From contig WNYE01000001.1 in assembly GCA_021396245.1 (NCBI GenBank), positions 1,256,852-1,320,851 of the forward strand: 64,000 nucleotides of DNA, in the 5' to 3' direction. Both the position numbers and the translations under genes were made by a program. The stretch is from Sporothrix humicola. Taxonomy: Eukaryota > Ascomycota > Sordariomycetes > Ophiostomatales > Ophiostomataceae. The notes under the pieces were generated by a model. The model made no database searches, was not told the origin of the DNA, and saw only the letters and a program-made list of their open reading frames with translations. This document shows positions 1-11,500 of the stretch, in pieces (the stretch's first letter is position 1; every line of letters starts with the position of its first letter).

Positions 1-1627
1 GGATGGGGTGGGGCGGCATGGGGAACGACAGGGCCTGGACGACGAGGTCGATCCATTCTCCGGTCAGAGTGGTAATGGTGACGTTGTTGTTGAGCTCGGG
101 GTGAGGCTGGAAGAGAAGAGGCTGTTCGTTGTCGAGCTGCATGGGGTAGATGCTATTGTTGAGGGCCCAGTTGTAGCTGGCGCCGGCAATGCGGATGCCC
201 AGGTTGAACGTGCGGTCGACGACGGCGCTGCCGACGCCGACGTCCGGCGGGAAGGACTTCATGCTGGCCTGGTCAAAGAAGACAACGTCGGCAGTGGTGT
301 TGACGCCGACATCATTGATGTACGCGACGGGAGTCGAGGGCGGCGTAGAAGTGGCGGCTCCTCCACCCACGGCCAGCGTGGCAAAGCCAGCAATGCTCTG
401 CGCGGCTGTGTTCGAGGCCACCCGGATGGTGTAGTTGCCGTTCTGCGTCACCGGCACCATGACGGAGTACCGGTCGCCATTGGTGACTTCAATGGCGTCC
501 ACGAGCACCGGCTCGATGTACGACCCGTCGACGGCATAGATCCACAGCGGGTGGCTGTCGATGCTGAAGATGGTCGTCAACAGGCCAAATGTGCCAATGA
601 TGTCAAAGGCCGCCCAGGTCGTGTCTCCCACCGTAGTACCATCAGGCAGGTCGCGGTCGACCTCGATACGGGCCAGCGAGTGGTTGGTCGGCTTGCACAC
701 GTCGAAAATACCCGGTGGGACGGCCGACAAGTTGTTGGGTATGCCGGCTGCGAGCACGTTGCCGATAATGTTGGCCGACAGACAGCCCTTGGCGGTCAAG
801 GTAGTCTCGTTGCCCAGGGACAGAATCTGGGCTTGCGGTGCAGACAAAAGCTCCTTGCGCTTGGCATCGGACCAGCAGTCAACACGGCCCTGGCCGTTGA
901 CGAGAAGGGCATCATAGCACGGCGTCTCGATGCCGGCCGCCATCTCAATTTCCCAGCCCTCTTCCGACGTGACGTGTCTAAAGTCACTAAGAACGAGCGG
1001 GCGGCTCGCAGTCTCGGCGGCGATCATAGCGGCGACGGAGGCACTGTCGTTGGAGATCAACGAAAAAGGGCGAGGGCGGTCAGGAGCTGGCCGGATCACA
1101 ATCGGCCCGTACAGACCGTCGTCCAGCTGTCCCCGCTGGTGCGCATGGTACCAGAAGCTGCCGTACTGGGTGGCCTTCCACTGATAGAGGAAGCTGTTTC
1201 CGGTCTGGATCTGGCGCTGCGTCAGGCCGGGCACACCGTCCGACCAGTTACTGCCCTCCATCTCGACGCCGTGGAAGTGCACCGTGGTGTTGCTGGGCAG
1301 ATAGTTGTGCACCAGGACATGGACGACATCGCCCTCGTCGACCTCCAACAAAGGACCAGGGAACTGGCCATTGATCAGAGTCATGCCGCGGGCAGGCGCG
1401 TAGCCGTCGGGGGCATATTTCTCCCAGGTGATCGTCAAGTCGAAAGACCGGACCCGGCCGCCAGCGTCAGGAGTGAGGCAGGATGGTGGTGATGAGGACG
1501 ACGATGATGCCGCGGCGTGGACATCAACTTCCGCCGAGATAGGCGTCGGACTGCCGGCGACTTTGGACACGGCCAGCCATGGCGCAGCCCAGACAAGTGC
1601 CGAGGTGGCACGCTGTAGGAGACGCAT
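1..1627 (-). CDS. Secreted laccase-like multicopper oxidase, 3' end cut by window edge
   Basis: Multicopper oxidases couple one-electron oxidation of phenols or similar substrates to reduction of O2 to water. The minus-strand frame is open without interruption from ATG at 1627 to the window edge, giving residues 1-542. The N-terminus has a hydrophobic stretch of signal-peptide type (residues about 9-25), so the product is probably secreted. The first copper motif is H117-F-H119-G and the second is W159-Y-H161-A-H163. The visible sequence stops at H540-P-I, exactly where the third motif (HPxHxH) should begin, so the third and fourth copper motifs lie outside. Many N-x-S/T sites fit an extracellular glycoprotein. 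No intron is visible. The overall layout resembles ascomycete laccases, including conidial-pigment laccases; the substrate cannot be decided. The start is the first ATG and is followed directly by the signal peptide. Confidence 0.93.
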   Translation of the reverse strand, partial: MRLLQRATSALVWAAPWLAVSKVAGSPTPISAEVDVHAAASSSSSSPPSCLTPDAGGRVRSFDLTITWEKYAPDGYAPARGMTLINGQFPGPLLEVDEGDVVHVLVHNYLPSNTTVHFHGVEMEGSNWSDGVPGLTQRQIQTGNSFLYQWKATQYGSFWYHAHQRGQLDDGLYGPIVIRPAPDRPRPFSLISNDSASVAAMIAAETASRPLVLSDFRHVTSEEGWEIEMAAGIETPCYDALLVNGQGRVDCWSDAKRKELLSAPQAQILSLGNETTLTAKGCLSANIIGNVLAAGIPNNLSAVPPGIFDVCKPTNHSLARIEVDRDLPDGTTVGDTTWAAFDIIGTFGLLTTIFSIDSHPLWIYAVDGSYIEPVLVDAIEVTNGDRYSVMVPVTQNGNYTIRVASNTAAQSIAGFATLAVGGGAATSTPPSTPVAYINDVGVNTTADVVFFDQASMKSFPPDVGVGSAVVDRTFNLGIRIAGASYNWALNNSIYPMQLDNEQPLLFQPHPELNNNVTITTLTGEWIDLVVQALSFPMPPHPI

Positions 1628-3311
1628 GGTGATGATGGGAGGTACCAGAAGTACTTATGAAGTACTGATAATTGCTGAAGAGACGAGGTGAGCCCTCAAG
1701 CGGAAAGATAAGAGGATGATGAGAAGGGTATAAAGGGATGTAAAATAAAAGCACAAAATAATAACAACAGAAGATCAAAACGATATGAACAAGAGGTGGG
1801 CATCGTGTCGATTTTATTCAAAAGTGAGACACCACCAAGATGAGGAATGTGCTTTACGAGCTGCGAGAACGAGCAGTGAGAATTGACAAGACTAGACAAG
1901 GCCAGTGAGAGTGAGAATAGGTCGATCATGATTGTGTAGATCACATCCATCACCCAACTCCACATCAGACGAAAAAGAAAGGAGAGGTGAAAAAGCAAGG
2001 GTAAAAAAAGGAAAAGGTCACGAAGAGAGCTAGCAAGAACGTATACAGGGAGACAGGGTATCCATGGGAGTCAGCGACAATAGTCAGCAGAAAATGTCAC
2101 CAAAAAATGCCACCAAAATGGTCACCTTACTAAAAAGGTATCCAACAGGGTCGGCACTACATCACGGTAGACTGCCTTTCTGCTGTATTCCCAACCAATT
2201 CCCAACAGCAGCAACTTTCAGCGAACTCAGTCTGTGCTCATCACGGCCTCCGTCGGTCGGTCCACGGTTACGATCTTTCCAAATCCGCGGAAAAGAGAGG
2301 AAGAGAAAAAAAAAGAAAACACCGAAGACAGTTGGAGTGTAGTCGGGGTGTGTTAGTCTGCAGTCGGCGAGGGTGAGAATGGGAGCCTCAAGTCCCACCT
2401 TACCTCACGACCTCACGACGTACAGTCCAGTGAGATGAGGAGAAAACAACATAAAAGGATCATCAATACCTCACAGCTTGCCATTGAGCCCCAGCCTCTC
2501 TCGAAAACGCTCCAAAAACAAACACATGGTCATCGTGAGCGAGCCAATCGGTGCAGCCAAACATGTCAGACGTTAGGCGTTGTTGGTGTAGCGTGTAGCG
2601 CCAGTAGGCCGTACTTGCAGAATGCTTATTTTAGGGCCGCTTGGCTGGCAGTACCACGTTCCCGAGAACCGGGTCTGCTGCTGTACGGAGTATGTTGTTT
2701 GTCCAAGATGACAATGCTTCGATGTTTTGTTGGCAAGGAGGTATTAAAGGAGTCTGACATCCCAGCGAGCCCCAGTTGGCTGTCAACAATGGGCCTTGGA
2801 AGTAGGAGTTGGGGCTGGGCTGAGCTGCAGGCTGCAGCTGCAGCTGTATCTGACGTCGAAAATAGTTGTGGTCCTTCGCCTGATTGGGCTCATTTGCGCG
2901 AGAGTCGACCGGTAAGGCTGCTGCAGTCGCCGATCTGGATACTCGTACAGAGTACAAACTAGTATTTTTCTTAGGACAGAGGGACATTCGATGAGACGAT
3001 CACCGCATCTCCACGTCGCGTCTTGACAGGACGACCTAAACTAGGAAAGATCGACCCCCCAAAAGAGCGATTGACACGGCCAAGGGAGAACGCGACAAGG
3101 AAGTCAACAAGAATTTATACGAGAAGTGTTCGACAAGGAACACAACTCAAGCGTCGAGGCCTGGCTTCGGCTGCATGCTGTCCATGTCGCTCTCGTGTGG
3201 TTTTGCATTTTGTAAGTAAGCAGCGACAAAATGTTGACACGGCCGGCAGCGACGGCGGCAGGATCATGATCGGGACTGGGGGACGCACAAGGAGGCAGGG
3301 CCAAGAGTGTA

Positions 3312-3323
3312 GGGGGGGGGGGG
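3312..3323. repeat. Homopolymer run of 12 G
   Basis: Twelve consecutive G bases in intergenic DNA. It is a likely site of sequencing or assembly length error and has no visible function. Confidence 0.9.
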
Positions 3324-5172
3324 CACGGAATACAACTTCGGTAGTCGACGAGAGGGAGTGTGAGGTGCAAAGCCCCTGTGATGCGAGTTGTTAGTAAAAG
3401 CACCGTACGCATGCCGTTGGTCCTGAGAAGATACTTGCATCATATTGAGTGGTGCCTTTGGTGACAATGGAGTCTTAATCTTCAACCCTTGGATGGCCGT
3501 CCCGAGCGAGCTTTCAGCGGCCCTCCATGTCTCCCATCGATCAAGAACTGAGCGACACAGATGAGCTCACTTGGGTGGGCTCGGGCTTAGACGGAAATGG
3601 AGATGTCGGCAGCGGCGCAGGTGCTGGCCGGGGCTCGGATGGCTGGAGCTGTGTGGCTCTGCGAGGACCAGGGACGTGCTCGCCAGAGACGGGCCATGAG
3701 TCAAGTTTCAAGCGAAGTTGATGGATGATTCAAAAGAAAGAGAATAGAGATTTTACATAGAAATAGAGAAGAAAAGAAGAGGGGGAATGGAAAGAAGGAA
3801 GCATACTGGCATCAACGACAAACCTTGGAGGCAACTGCACAAAAAAGGAAAGAACGATGGATGCGTCTGCTTGTGGGATAAGAGCGATACACGCATTGCA
3901 GCCTCCATTTGTCAACTAAAAGCAATTGGAAAGTGCGACCGAGGCCATTGTATTTCCCCTTTTGTTATTATTGTCAAGATTGTCAATTTGTAGTCATCTT
4001 TTCAAGCAGGAGCAACCGGAAGGCCGAAGCAGGAGCGACCGAAAACTGAACGCAAAGGCAGGCGCAATGGGCGGTCAACTTTTAATGGCAGTTGCTACCC
4101 TCAAGCGCTCTACAAGGTAAGAACCATCACGAATGGCCTCTCGATCTTGATACGAGTATCGCGAAGTCTGTGAGAAAACAGCTGCCTTCGCTAGAATAAT
4201 TTCCCCAAAAATGCCTTTTCACTTCTCAAAATATCGTGGAGGGCACAAAACAGGAAAGTCGGTCTGTGGTGTAAGTGCGAGTATGTGCTAGTGAAGGCCT
4301 TTGAACCAAGCTCGATCAGGACAACATCCATGAGTTGTGCCGTCTAAAGCGTGGCAATTCTTTTTCTTTTCCATTGAAGAATTACTGGATTCTTCGTGCA
4401 TTGGAAGAACCAACGTGTGAGGGGAAGGCAGGAGAGGGATTCTGGTTGGTGGTTGGCCAAGTTTGGCCTACCCCACACACTATCAACACAAGCCACGACG
4501 TCATATTTTCGCGATGTGATGCAGCGAATGAGAATTTATTTACTATTTTAATTTATGCCCAGACAAACAAAACCAGCTAGTGAGGTCATCCGAGCCAGTG
4601 GTTTCCCGTCTCCCCGTTATCGATCTGGAAACCCTTTGTCTGAGCCCGAAGTTCTTTTGTGTTCTTTGCAGCCACTTTTTCATCTACTGTCTGTTTCTTT
4701 CGAACTTGTGCAATGTTCATGCAAGCTCGCCAGGCTCCCTCTCCCCCCTTATTGAAAGTTTGCCTCATACGTAGTTCCCGATCTCGACTAGACCGGACGC
4801 TTCCCAGGACCCCTGTCATATTTTGATCGTGATTTGCCTCCTCCTTTATTGAGGTTCTACAAGATGCATGTTGGTACCTTGATATAGTGTATTTTCGTTC
4901 GACTTACTTGCTTTTTTGGCTGGATGCTGTGGATGTTGTGGACCAGAACGGACGTTCCACGTTGTTTGCCTCCACGTTTCCTCCAAGTCTATACAAGTTC
5001 CCCGTATTCCATTTTTGGAAAGACAGTATCGTCATCGGCATCACAACAACAAGAAAGAGACGGGGAAAAAAAAAGCGGCCTAGCCACGAGCCGCATCTTG
5101 CTACGTCAGAACCAATTAATCCGTACCAGACATCGACAACTTTGACGTATGTTGTCGTGAGTCGTAGATGGA

Positions 5173-5302
5173 TATAAGAGACCGTTCAGTTCTTCACATT
5201 TTCGGATTTCAGAAAGCTACCATTCTCGTCAACACATTCAAACATCAAAGTCTAAAGCAACAACTTTCAAACTAACTCCTCAAAACACAACACTTTTCAA
5301 AA
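5173..5302 (+). promoter_or_regulatory. TATA box and leader of the His/Asn/Gly-rich gene
   Basis: TATAAG at 5173-5178 lies about 125 nt before the first ATG (5302). It is followed by a C/A/T-rich, G-poor leader ending in CAAAATG, a good fungal start context. This combination is typical of strongly transcribed fungal genes. The role is inferred from position and composition. Confidence 0.6.
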
Positions 5303-5410
5303 TGTTTGTCTCCCGATTACTTCAGACTTATTTCTCACAAGTCCACCACTAACAATCACAGGGGTCTCTTCAAGCACCACCACGACCGTCACAACGACAC
5401 CAACACCGAC

Positions 5411-6046
5411 ATGGCACACACTGATATGGCCGACGGCGGCCGTTTCAACACTCAGGACCCTTCGGTCCGCACGACCAACAACCCGATCCACCCCGACCAT
5501 GCTGGCGTCATTGGTAACAAGCCTCACCCCAACGCCGTGAACAACGGCCTCAACCACAACCACAACAACGGCCTCACCGGCGTCCAGAACCACTACGACG
5601 AGGCGTACGACGGCGCTCCTGCCACGAATGCTGGCATCGACAACTCCATGGTCAACCAGAACCATCAAAGCCTCACTAGCCACAATGGAAACACCAACGG
5701 TAACCACAATGGCAACCACAATGGCAACCACAAGGGCATGGTCGGTGCTGGCCTCGGTGCTGCTGCAGGTATGGCTGCCGGCAAGCACATGCACAACCAC
5801 AACCACAATGGCAACGGCCTGCACCACAACCGTGGCGGCACCATCCCCAACGAGCCTGGCATGAACCACGGCATGACTGGTGCCGGGATGGCCGGTAACG
5901 GCGCCGGTATCGGTGCTGGCGCTGCCATGGACCCGACCACCATGATTGCCGAGGAGCACAACAACTTCCCCGGCACCAACCCGCACTCGGACCACTCGGC
6001 CCTCAGCGGCCGCGGTGATGGCCTCACCTTCCCTGGTCGCGTCTAA
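5411..6046 (+). CDS. His/Asn/Gly-rich low-complexity protein, unknown function
   Basis: The family is not recognised. The frame is open to the stop at 6046. From the in-frame ATG at 5411 it encodes 211 residues rich in His, Asn and Gly, with repeated N-G-N-H units near 5695-5735 and two small hydrophobic Gly/Ala/Met segments. Codons end almost always in C (AAC, CAC, GGC, CTC), suggesting high expression. The start is uncertain. The first ATG (5302) reads 16 codons to a stop. A likely 54-nt intron (GT at 5308; CACTAAC branch; CACAG at 5357-5361) would join it in the wrong phase, although the sequence after the acceptor continues the good frame (GLFKHHHDRHND). Either the true start is 5411 with a spliced leader, or a base is miscalled, or an exon was missed. 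The long minus-strand open frame across it is an antisense shadow. Confidence 0.7.
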   Translation: MAHTDMADGGRFNTQDPSVRTTNNPIHPDHAGVIGNKPHPNAVNNGLNHNHNNGLTGVQNHYDEAYDGAPATNAGIDNSMVNQNHQSLTSHNGNTNGNHNGNHNGNHKGMVGAGLGAAAGMAAGKHMHNHNHNGNGLHHNRGGTIPNEPGMNHGMTGAGMAGNGAGIGAGAAMDPTTMIAEEHNNFPGTNPHSDHSALSGRGDGLTFPGRV

Positions 6047-6457
6047 GACAAGATGGACTGACGCGAATGAATGATGAACGCATAAACGACAACAACTTGT
6101 ACGATATGATTTGGCATGGATTTTGCGACGAGCTTGAACAAGAACAGTTTCAAAGCAGAACGAGAACGGAAGACAGCATGAGTTTTGTATACTAGAGCAA
6201 TAATGAATATCCAAAATGACTTCAAATTTTTTTAGACATGTATGTGAAAGAACAAAGAACAGAATACACAAGAAAGTGCGCCTTCTAGCATCACTTCATC
6301 TTTCAACCGTAAAACGCCTCGCTAAATGCAAACTGATACCGCCATATGCCATATTGCATGCTCTCTCCTGTGACCCAGAAAAGTAACCAAAATAACCAAA
6401 ATAAGGGTAAATGACAAAACATGATAGGAAATGGAATAAATGAAGGTGCTGTGGGCT
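6047..6457. other. Convergent 3' region
   Basis: 411 bp between the stop codons of two converging genes. It is AT-richer than the genes and presumably carries both 3' UTRs and polyadenylation signals; nothing else is seen. Confidence 0.6.
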
Positions 6458-8535
6458 CTATGGCACCACTGGTGAGCTGATATCGATCTCGACGTCTGCA
6501 TTGGCCCGCGTCTGTCCGGCCACTGCGTTGACTGGGCCGTAATGGCCGTGCATGTGCTCGGCCGCCTCCGAAACGACATCTAACTTGGGAGGTTGCTGAT
6601 GTTGTTGCGGCTGGAACGGCTGAGGAGGCTGGAATGATTGTGCTTGCTGCTGCTGCGGGTGGTGAACCTGCTGGTAAATATTGCTCCGGTCCCGGCTGTG
6701 GCTCGGTGTTTGGCCTGGTGACGGGCCCGGGCTATGGTCGGGCGTTCCGTTATTGCTGTCGTCACTCCAGTTCCGTGAGTGGCCCATCAGCGGTTGCTGT
6801 TGCTGCTGGTATTGCTGCTGCTGAATCTGGTTGCCGGCCCCGAAGGTGCTCATACCGCTGAGAGCGCTGATGTTGCTAAAGGGTCGCGATGTTCTCTGCG
6901 GTATTTGGCCCTGGTTTTGATATTGTGGCACACTGCCAACATCCTCTTCGGGTGACTGCAGGACGCTGGGTAGTTCCGGAATAAAACCGCCCTCGACACC
7001 GAGCTCGGCGGGCTGTAGAGGCGAGCCAACACCGACGCTATCTGACCTCGACCGCTCGCTTGCATCGCTCACAATCCGTGGCCGCTGGTACTGCTGGACC
7101 TGCTGGTTCCATACTAGTCCATGTGGCTGTTGTCCCTGCGAGTCTATGCTTGTCCGTGGATCTGTGCTCATCGAGTACCGACCGGGACGGTTTTGAATAC
7201 GTGCCGGAATATCAAAGTAGCCTGTGACGGGGGCGCCTTCGACACCTACACTTGGCGACGAATAGTCCAGGCTGGCCTTTGGAAAGCCTGAATGGTCCGG
7301 CATTGGCGACGTTGTGCCGGTGACGTTACTTAGTTGACCATGTGCTTGGCTGAAAGTAGAGTTCCTGACGTCGCCGATATACGTGGCGGCCGTTTCGTTC
7401 TCCAAAAGCTCATCGTATTCCATCTGATTCACCTCCGATGGCGTCGGCATATGGGGCGCGATTCTCTGTTTTGAGTTGCGCGTGCCACTCTCACCACTGC
7501 CACTGATTGCGCCGGCACCACCGATCCCGCTCTGAGGGCCGCTGCCGCGTCCACTACGACGACCACCCGAGCTTGTTCCACTGCTGCGCTCTGCCTTCTT
7601 GACGACCTTGGCAGTCTTGCGCAGGCTTCGGATAATGAAGAACGCTGCCACCATAACAATAATCAAAAGGCCGACGAGGCCACCGACCAAGCCGCCGATC
7701 TGGGCATTTGTGAGACCAGACGACGAGTGTTCAGAGGTCGTCGAGTTGTTGACGACGGCCACTTCCGAGGCCTTTGCTTGTGTTGAAGGGATGAACTTGG
7801 CGAGGTAGATACTCGTGTCTGTTGGGAGACCAGTCGGGGCCGTGGGGGTTTCGACTGTAGTCGATGTGACGGTGGCGACCACTGCTTTTCCTTTCGAGTC
7901 GGTGGATGTTGTGAAGGTCGCCGTGAAAACCATCGTCGTCGGGGTCGTTTCATAGCAGGCGTTGAGTGCGCAACCCATTGTCGTGTGGCAACAGCCATAG
8001 TTGTATGATGAAGGGCAAAGATAATAGTTAGTGGGGCATTGTTGCGTGTTGGATACACCTGCCGGTGCCGTGCAGTCGTTGACGCCGCAGATATAGCCTA
8101 GGAGGGAAAGCATGGGTTAGATATTTTGGTCCAATGTACACGGACGCCGACATGCGTTTACTTACCCGATGGACAGCAGCCACCCGCGGCCTCGATACCG
8201 CAGTTGATGTACCCTACAATACCGCATGCAGAAGCCGTGGTCGCAAGTGTTGTCTGGACACAAGAGCTGACTTCACATGCGAAATTTGTTGGACAGCAGC
8301 CTCCGCTCATTGACGATGGGCAAAGAGAGTAGTTTGTCGGGCAGGTCGACGTCGCGGCTTTTCGTCTTAAAAGCTGCAGCTCTGTTGTGACATGCACCTT
8401 TTCAATCCGGCGCACGACCTCGGCGCCCCATTTCTTCTCGACAACCTCGCCGTAAGCAGATGATGACGGCGTAAAACTCATGGCGAGTAGGCCAAGTCCG
8501 AGCCAGGCTGGCCATGAGGCCCCGGATCGTGACAT
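6458..8535 (-). CDS. Cys-rich single-pass membrane protein, possible cell-surface sensor
   Basis: Two exons, complement(8166..8535) and complement(6458..8097), encode 669 residues. The 68-nt intron has GTAAGT, CTAAC and TAG signals. Order: signal peptide (about 1-27); three related Cys modules with a CPTNYxLCPSS...GCC pattern (about 65-92, 104-132 and 144-171); a Ser/Thr-rich stretch; one transmembrane helix (about 257-279) preceded by a Gly-rich run and followed by basic residues; then a long, probably cytosolic tail rich in Ser, Pro and Gln with several Gln runs. This type I layout resembles fungal wall-stress sensors (Wsc/Mid2-like) only in architecture. The Cys spacing is not a standard WSC domain, so the sensor role is an inference. 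The gene converges with its left neighbour. Confidence 0.85.
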
Positions 8536-11500
8536 CGTTGTGGTGTAGCCCGGCTGGTGCAGATGATGATTGATGTTTATGTTTGCGTCGTTTTTAATTG
8601 CTTAAAAGGGAGGCTCCCTTCAGCGTCGAGTCGGAGGAAGCATAGGAGGTTGCGACAGTGTTGGAAAAGCTTGCTAGTTGGAAGAATATAGTATGCCGAG
8701 TAGATTTGTTTGTCGTTACTGAGTCGTTTTCGATTGGGATCCGAAGTGCCCAGAGATATAAGTGCAGGAACCGAGATCCAGAGGACAAAGTAGGATGAAC
8801 TGAAACCAACGCGATGAATGCGACAAAGATACGACGAGAGGAGGTCAAAGCCAAGAAACGAGAAAAGTAACAGGTAAAAGGTTTAAAAAAGAAATAAGGA
8901 GTCAAGATGACAAAATGACACAACGAGTCCCGAGAAAATAAGACCCAGCGTGGAAAGGTCAGCGGAAGAGCCGCAAACCGAGAAGATCGATCAGCTCGAC
9001 CGCAGCAGAGACCAGCCCACAGAAATAGGGCAGAGCAGCGTCTATCGTAAAGGACGACGGGGAAAAATGCCTGAGAAATGGAGAGAGAAAGCGTGGGAGA
9101 GTGGAAGAGAGATGAAAAGGCTCAGAAAACAGAGGAGGGAGTGCAGGAGGGCGCAGCAAGCCACGTCTTTTTCTTGTACCGACAGATGCACGATCGGCAG
9201 AGCTGCTGCGCAAAAGAAATAGAAAAGGAAAAGAGGTCCAAGAAAAGAAAAAGGGCTGGTCAAAAGGTCCTCGGGACCCAGCCAGGAGGATGCGTGAACG
9301 CAATGAAACGAGAGGCGCGAAGGATTGGACTGGACTGACAGATGGGGGCAGACCCAGAAGGAAAATAATGAGGAGCGAGAGGTGTCAGAACAAGTCCCTG
9401 GGAAAAGAAGCTTCACGAAGGCTGGCCTTATTTGTCTCCACTGCCACTGCGGCTGGCGAGGAAGGAGAGGGTCCTGCTTATGCTTCTTCTTGTTTGGAAG
9501 GAGGCACCGTCAGCAATAAGGAGGGTGTCAAGATCTGTGTTTTTGGGTGGCTGTGGCTGAGGAAGGAGCGCACTCTTTCCGTTCCTTCGTTTTTTTACGA
9601 AAAATTTCTCTCTTTTCTCAGGGTTTTCTTGCGTGATCAACCTTGTTGGCCGTTCTTTCTCTTTTGATCTCGAGATTAGGTCGCACCTGCCAAAATACCG
9701 ATTTCGCAGATGTGGCTGGCCTCGTTGCTTCCCAGTGAAATTCTGCGATGCGGCGCAAAAGCTGCAAACAGGAAGGTGCCGACCGGTTGGAGAGGGGCTG
9801 GAAGGAACAAGGGACCTGTCCGTTTTCTTCATAGGGCTGTCCCTAATTAGGCAGTATGACCGGGGGGTGCCCTGGAGGAAAGGAGGGGAAGGTGAAATGA
9901 AGATAATGAAGCTGTATTAATACCTGTCTACTCCGTATTGCAGGTAGAAATACGACGCATACGGGAGGCAAGAGCGAGCGAAGGACGCCTAGCCAGCACA
10001 CAAAGCAAGAAAGAGCGTAAGGACATGGCGGTGATCTTGAATAAAATACTCCGTACGGAGTACCTTACGCAGCTTTGACAGCAAGAAACAGGAAACTCAG
10101 AGGATGCGGCGATGACCGAGCTTTGCAGCCAACACGCCATTGCCCTTGCTTTCCGTTCTCGTCGCCAGTGAAGAGAGGAGCTGGTGTGACTCGAGCACCT
10201 TCCTCAAACCGCTATCCCAAACAAAGAGTGTGATACAGCACCTATCACTTCGAGCGCATATCATGCCTTTTTGTCTTCCAACAGCTATCACAGACAATGG
10301 GCAGTGGGGTCGTCAACCAACATGACCGTGCACCGGACGCGCAAAAGGTCGAGAAAAGAGGGTGCATGAGGTGGTATTTAGGGGACCAGGTGGACCAAAT
10401 GCGGCGACGGTCCATTTCCCCCTTCGCGAGCTCAAGTTTGCGTCTCGACCGCTTTTTTTGGATGAGAAAGACACGATACAAAGCAGAGAACACAGCCGAA
10501 TAACGTGCCACTGGGCGAAGCGGAGCGCGGATGGCTGATTTTCCGTACGAATAATACGACAAGAGGGCCTCCAACAGTACGAAAACCCGACACTGTTCCA
10601 TCGCCAACCATCCAACCTCGCCAACGACCGCCTCCCTCCTCCCAAGATGTGGGTGCGGCGGCTGCATCTGCGATTGGAGGAATGGTTGCAGCCCAAAAGG
10701 GAGCTTGCATATGTCTAGGCATACTTGTGCACATTGTTTCTTTTTATATTCCTGTTTGTTTCCTACCTGAAAGCCCCTCTATGCCGAGTCTCTCCAGCTT
10801 TCGTCGCAAAGAGAGGCTCTGCTTGTTTGACTTGGCGGGGATTCTCCCGTCCCTCTCTCCCTTGACTCCCTTACATCCAAATGTCGACCAAGCATATTTG
10901 TCCGATGGTCGACAACTGGCAAATGTGAAGACCGAGGATGGGCCCCCAAACTAAAAGGACCCTCAAAGACGAGACCCCCAAATGGCAGGACCCGAGCTGA
11001 ATCATGACTGGTTTGTGTTGCACACTCCAAACAGACCATACTGAATACAGCTCGTCGCAAAAGCTGGCCACAAACTCGAAAAGAGACCAAACTGTCAGCC
11101 GGCAGCCAGCTCAGCCCCCATCACAGGTCTCCCTTGAGGCTATTGTTTCATCTTGTACTCCGTAGGCAAGGAAGCAGATCGAGAGTCGAGCCAAGAAACC
11201 AAGAGAAAAAGAAACAACACACAGAAAGCGTTTTCCACGTGGGAATACCCGCTTGTTCTCGTAGTCCAAGCCTCTTTTGCACTCGCTCGGTCAGCCACAT
11301 CGTGATCCTAGGGCGGCCAATGGCGTCTATCTGTACTCCGGAAGTCGTTAACAGCTTTTAGCACCGCTCAAAACAGACACTACGCACGGCCAGCAACGGG
11401 CGCTAGGACTAGGATGTCTCTAATTCGCGTCGCTTGCGAGCTGTCAAACGGCTGTCAACTTCCTGGCGAACAACGGTTGGCAAGTAGCGTCCGGGTTCGG

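Larger units (their letters stand above)
1628..5410. other. Intergenic region upstream of the multicopper oxidase and the His/Asn/Gly-rich gene
   Basis: The two flanking genes diverge from this stretch. Both strands were read for spliced or unspliced coding sequence; only short, low-similarity open frames with no recognisable protein pattern are present. It contains a G12 run at 3312-3323 and one TACGGAGTA motif at 2684-2692. The right end (about 5170-5302) holds the promoter and CAA/CT-rich leader of the next gene. No tRNA-like structure was found. Confidence 0.6.

Noticed and set aside
8..1492. 494-codon plus-strand open frame
   Set aside because: Antisense to the multicopper oxidase, whose copper motifs are on the minus strand; C-ending codons keep the opposite strand open.
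5297..6271. 324-codon minus-strand frame rich in Val
   Set aside because: Antisense to the His/Asn-rich gene; CAC and AAC read as Val in reverse.
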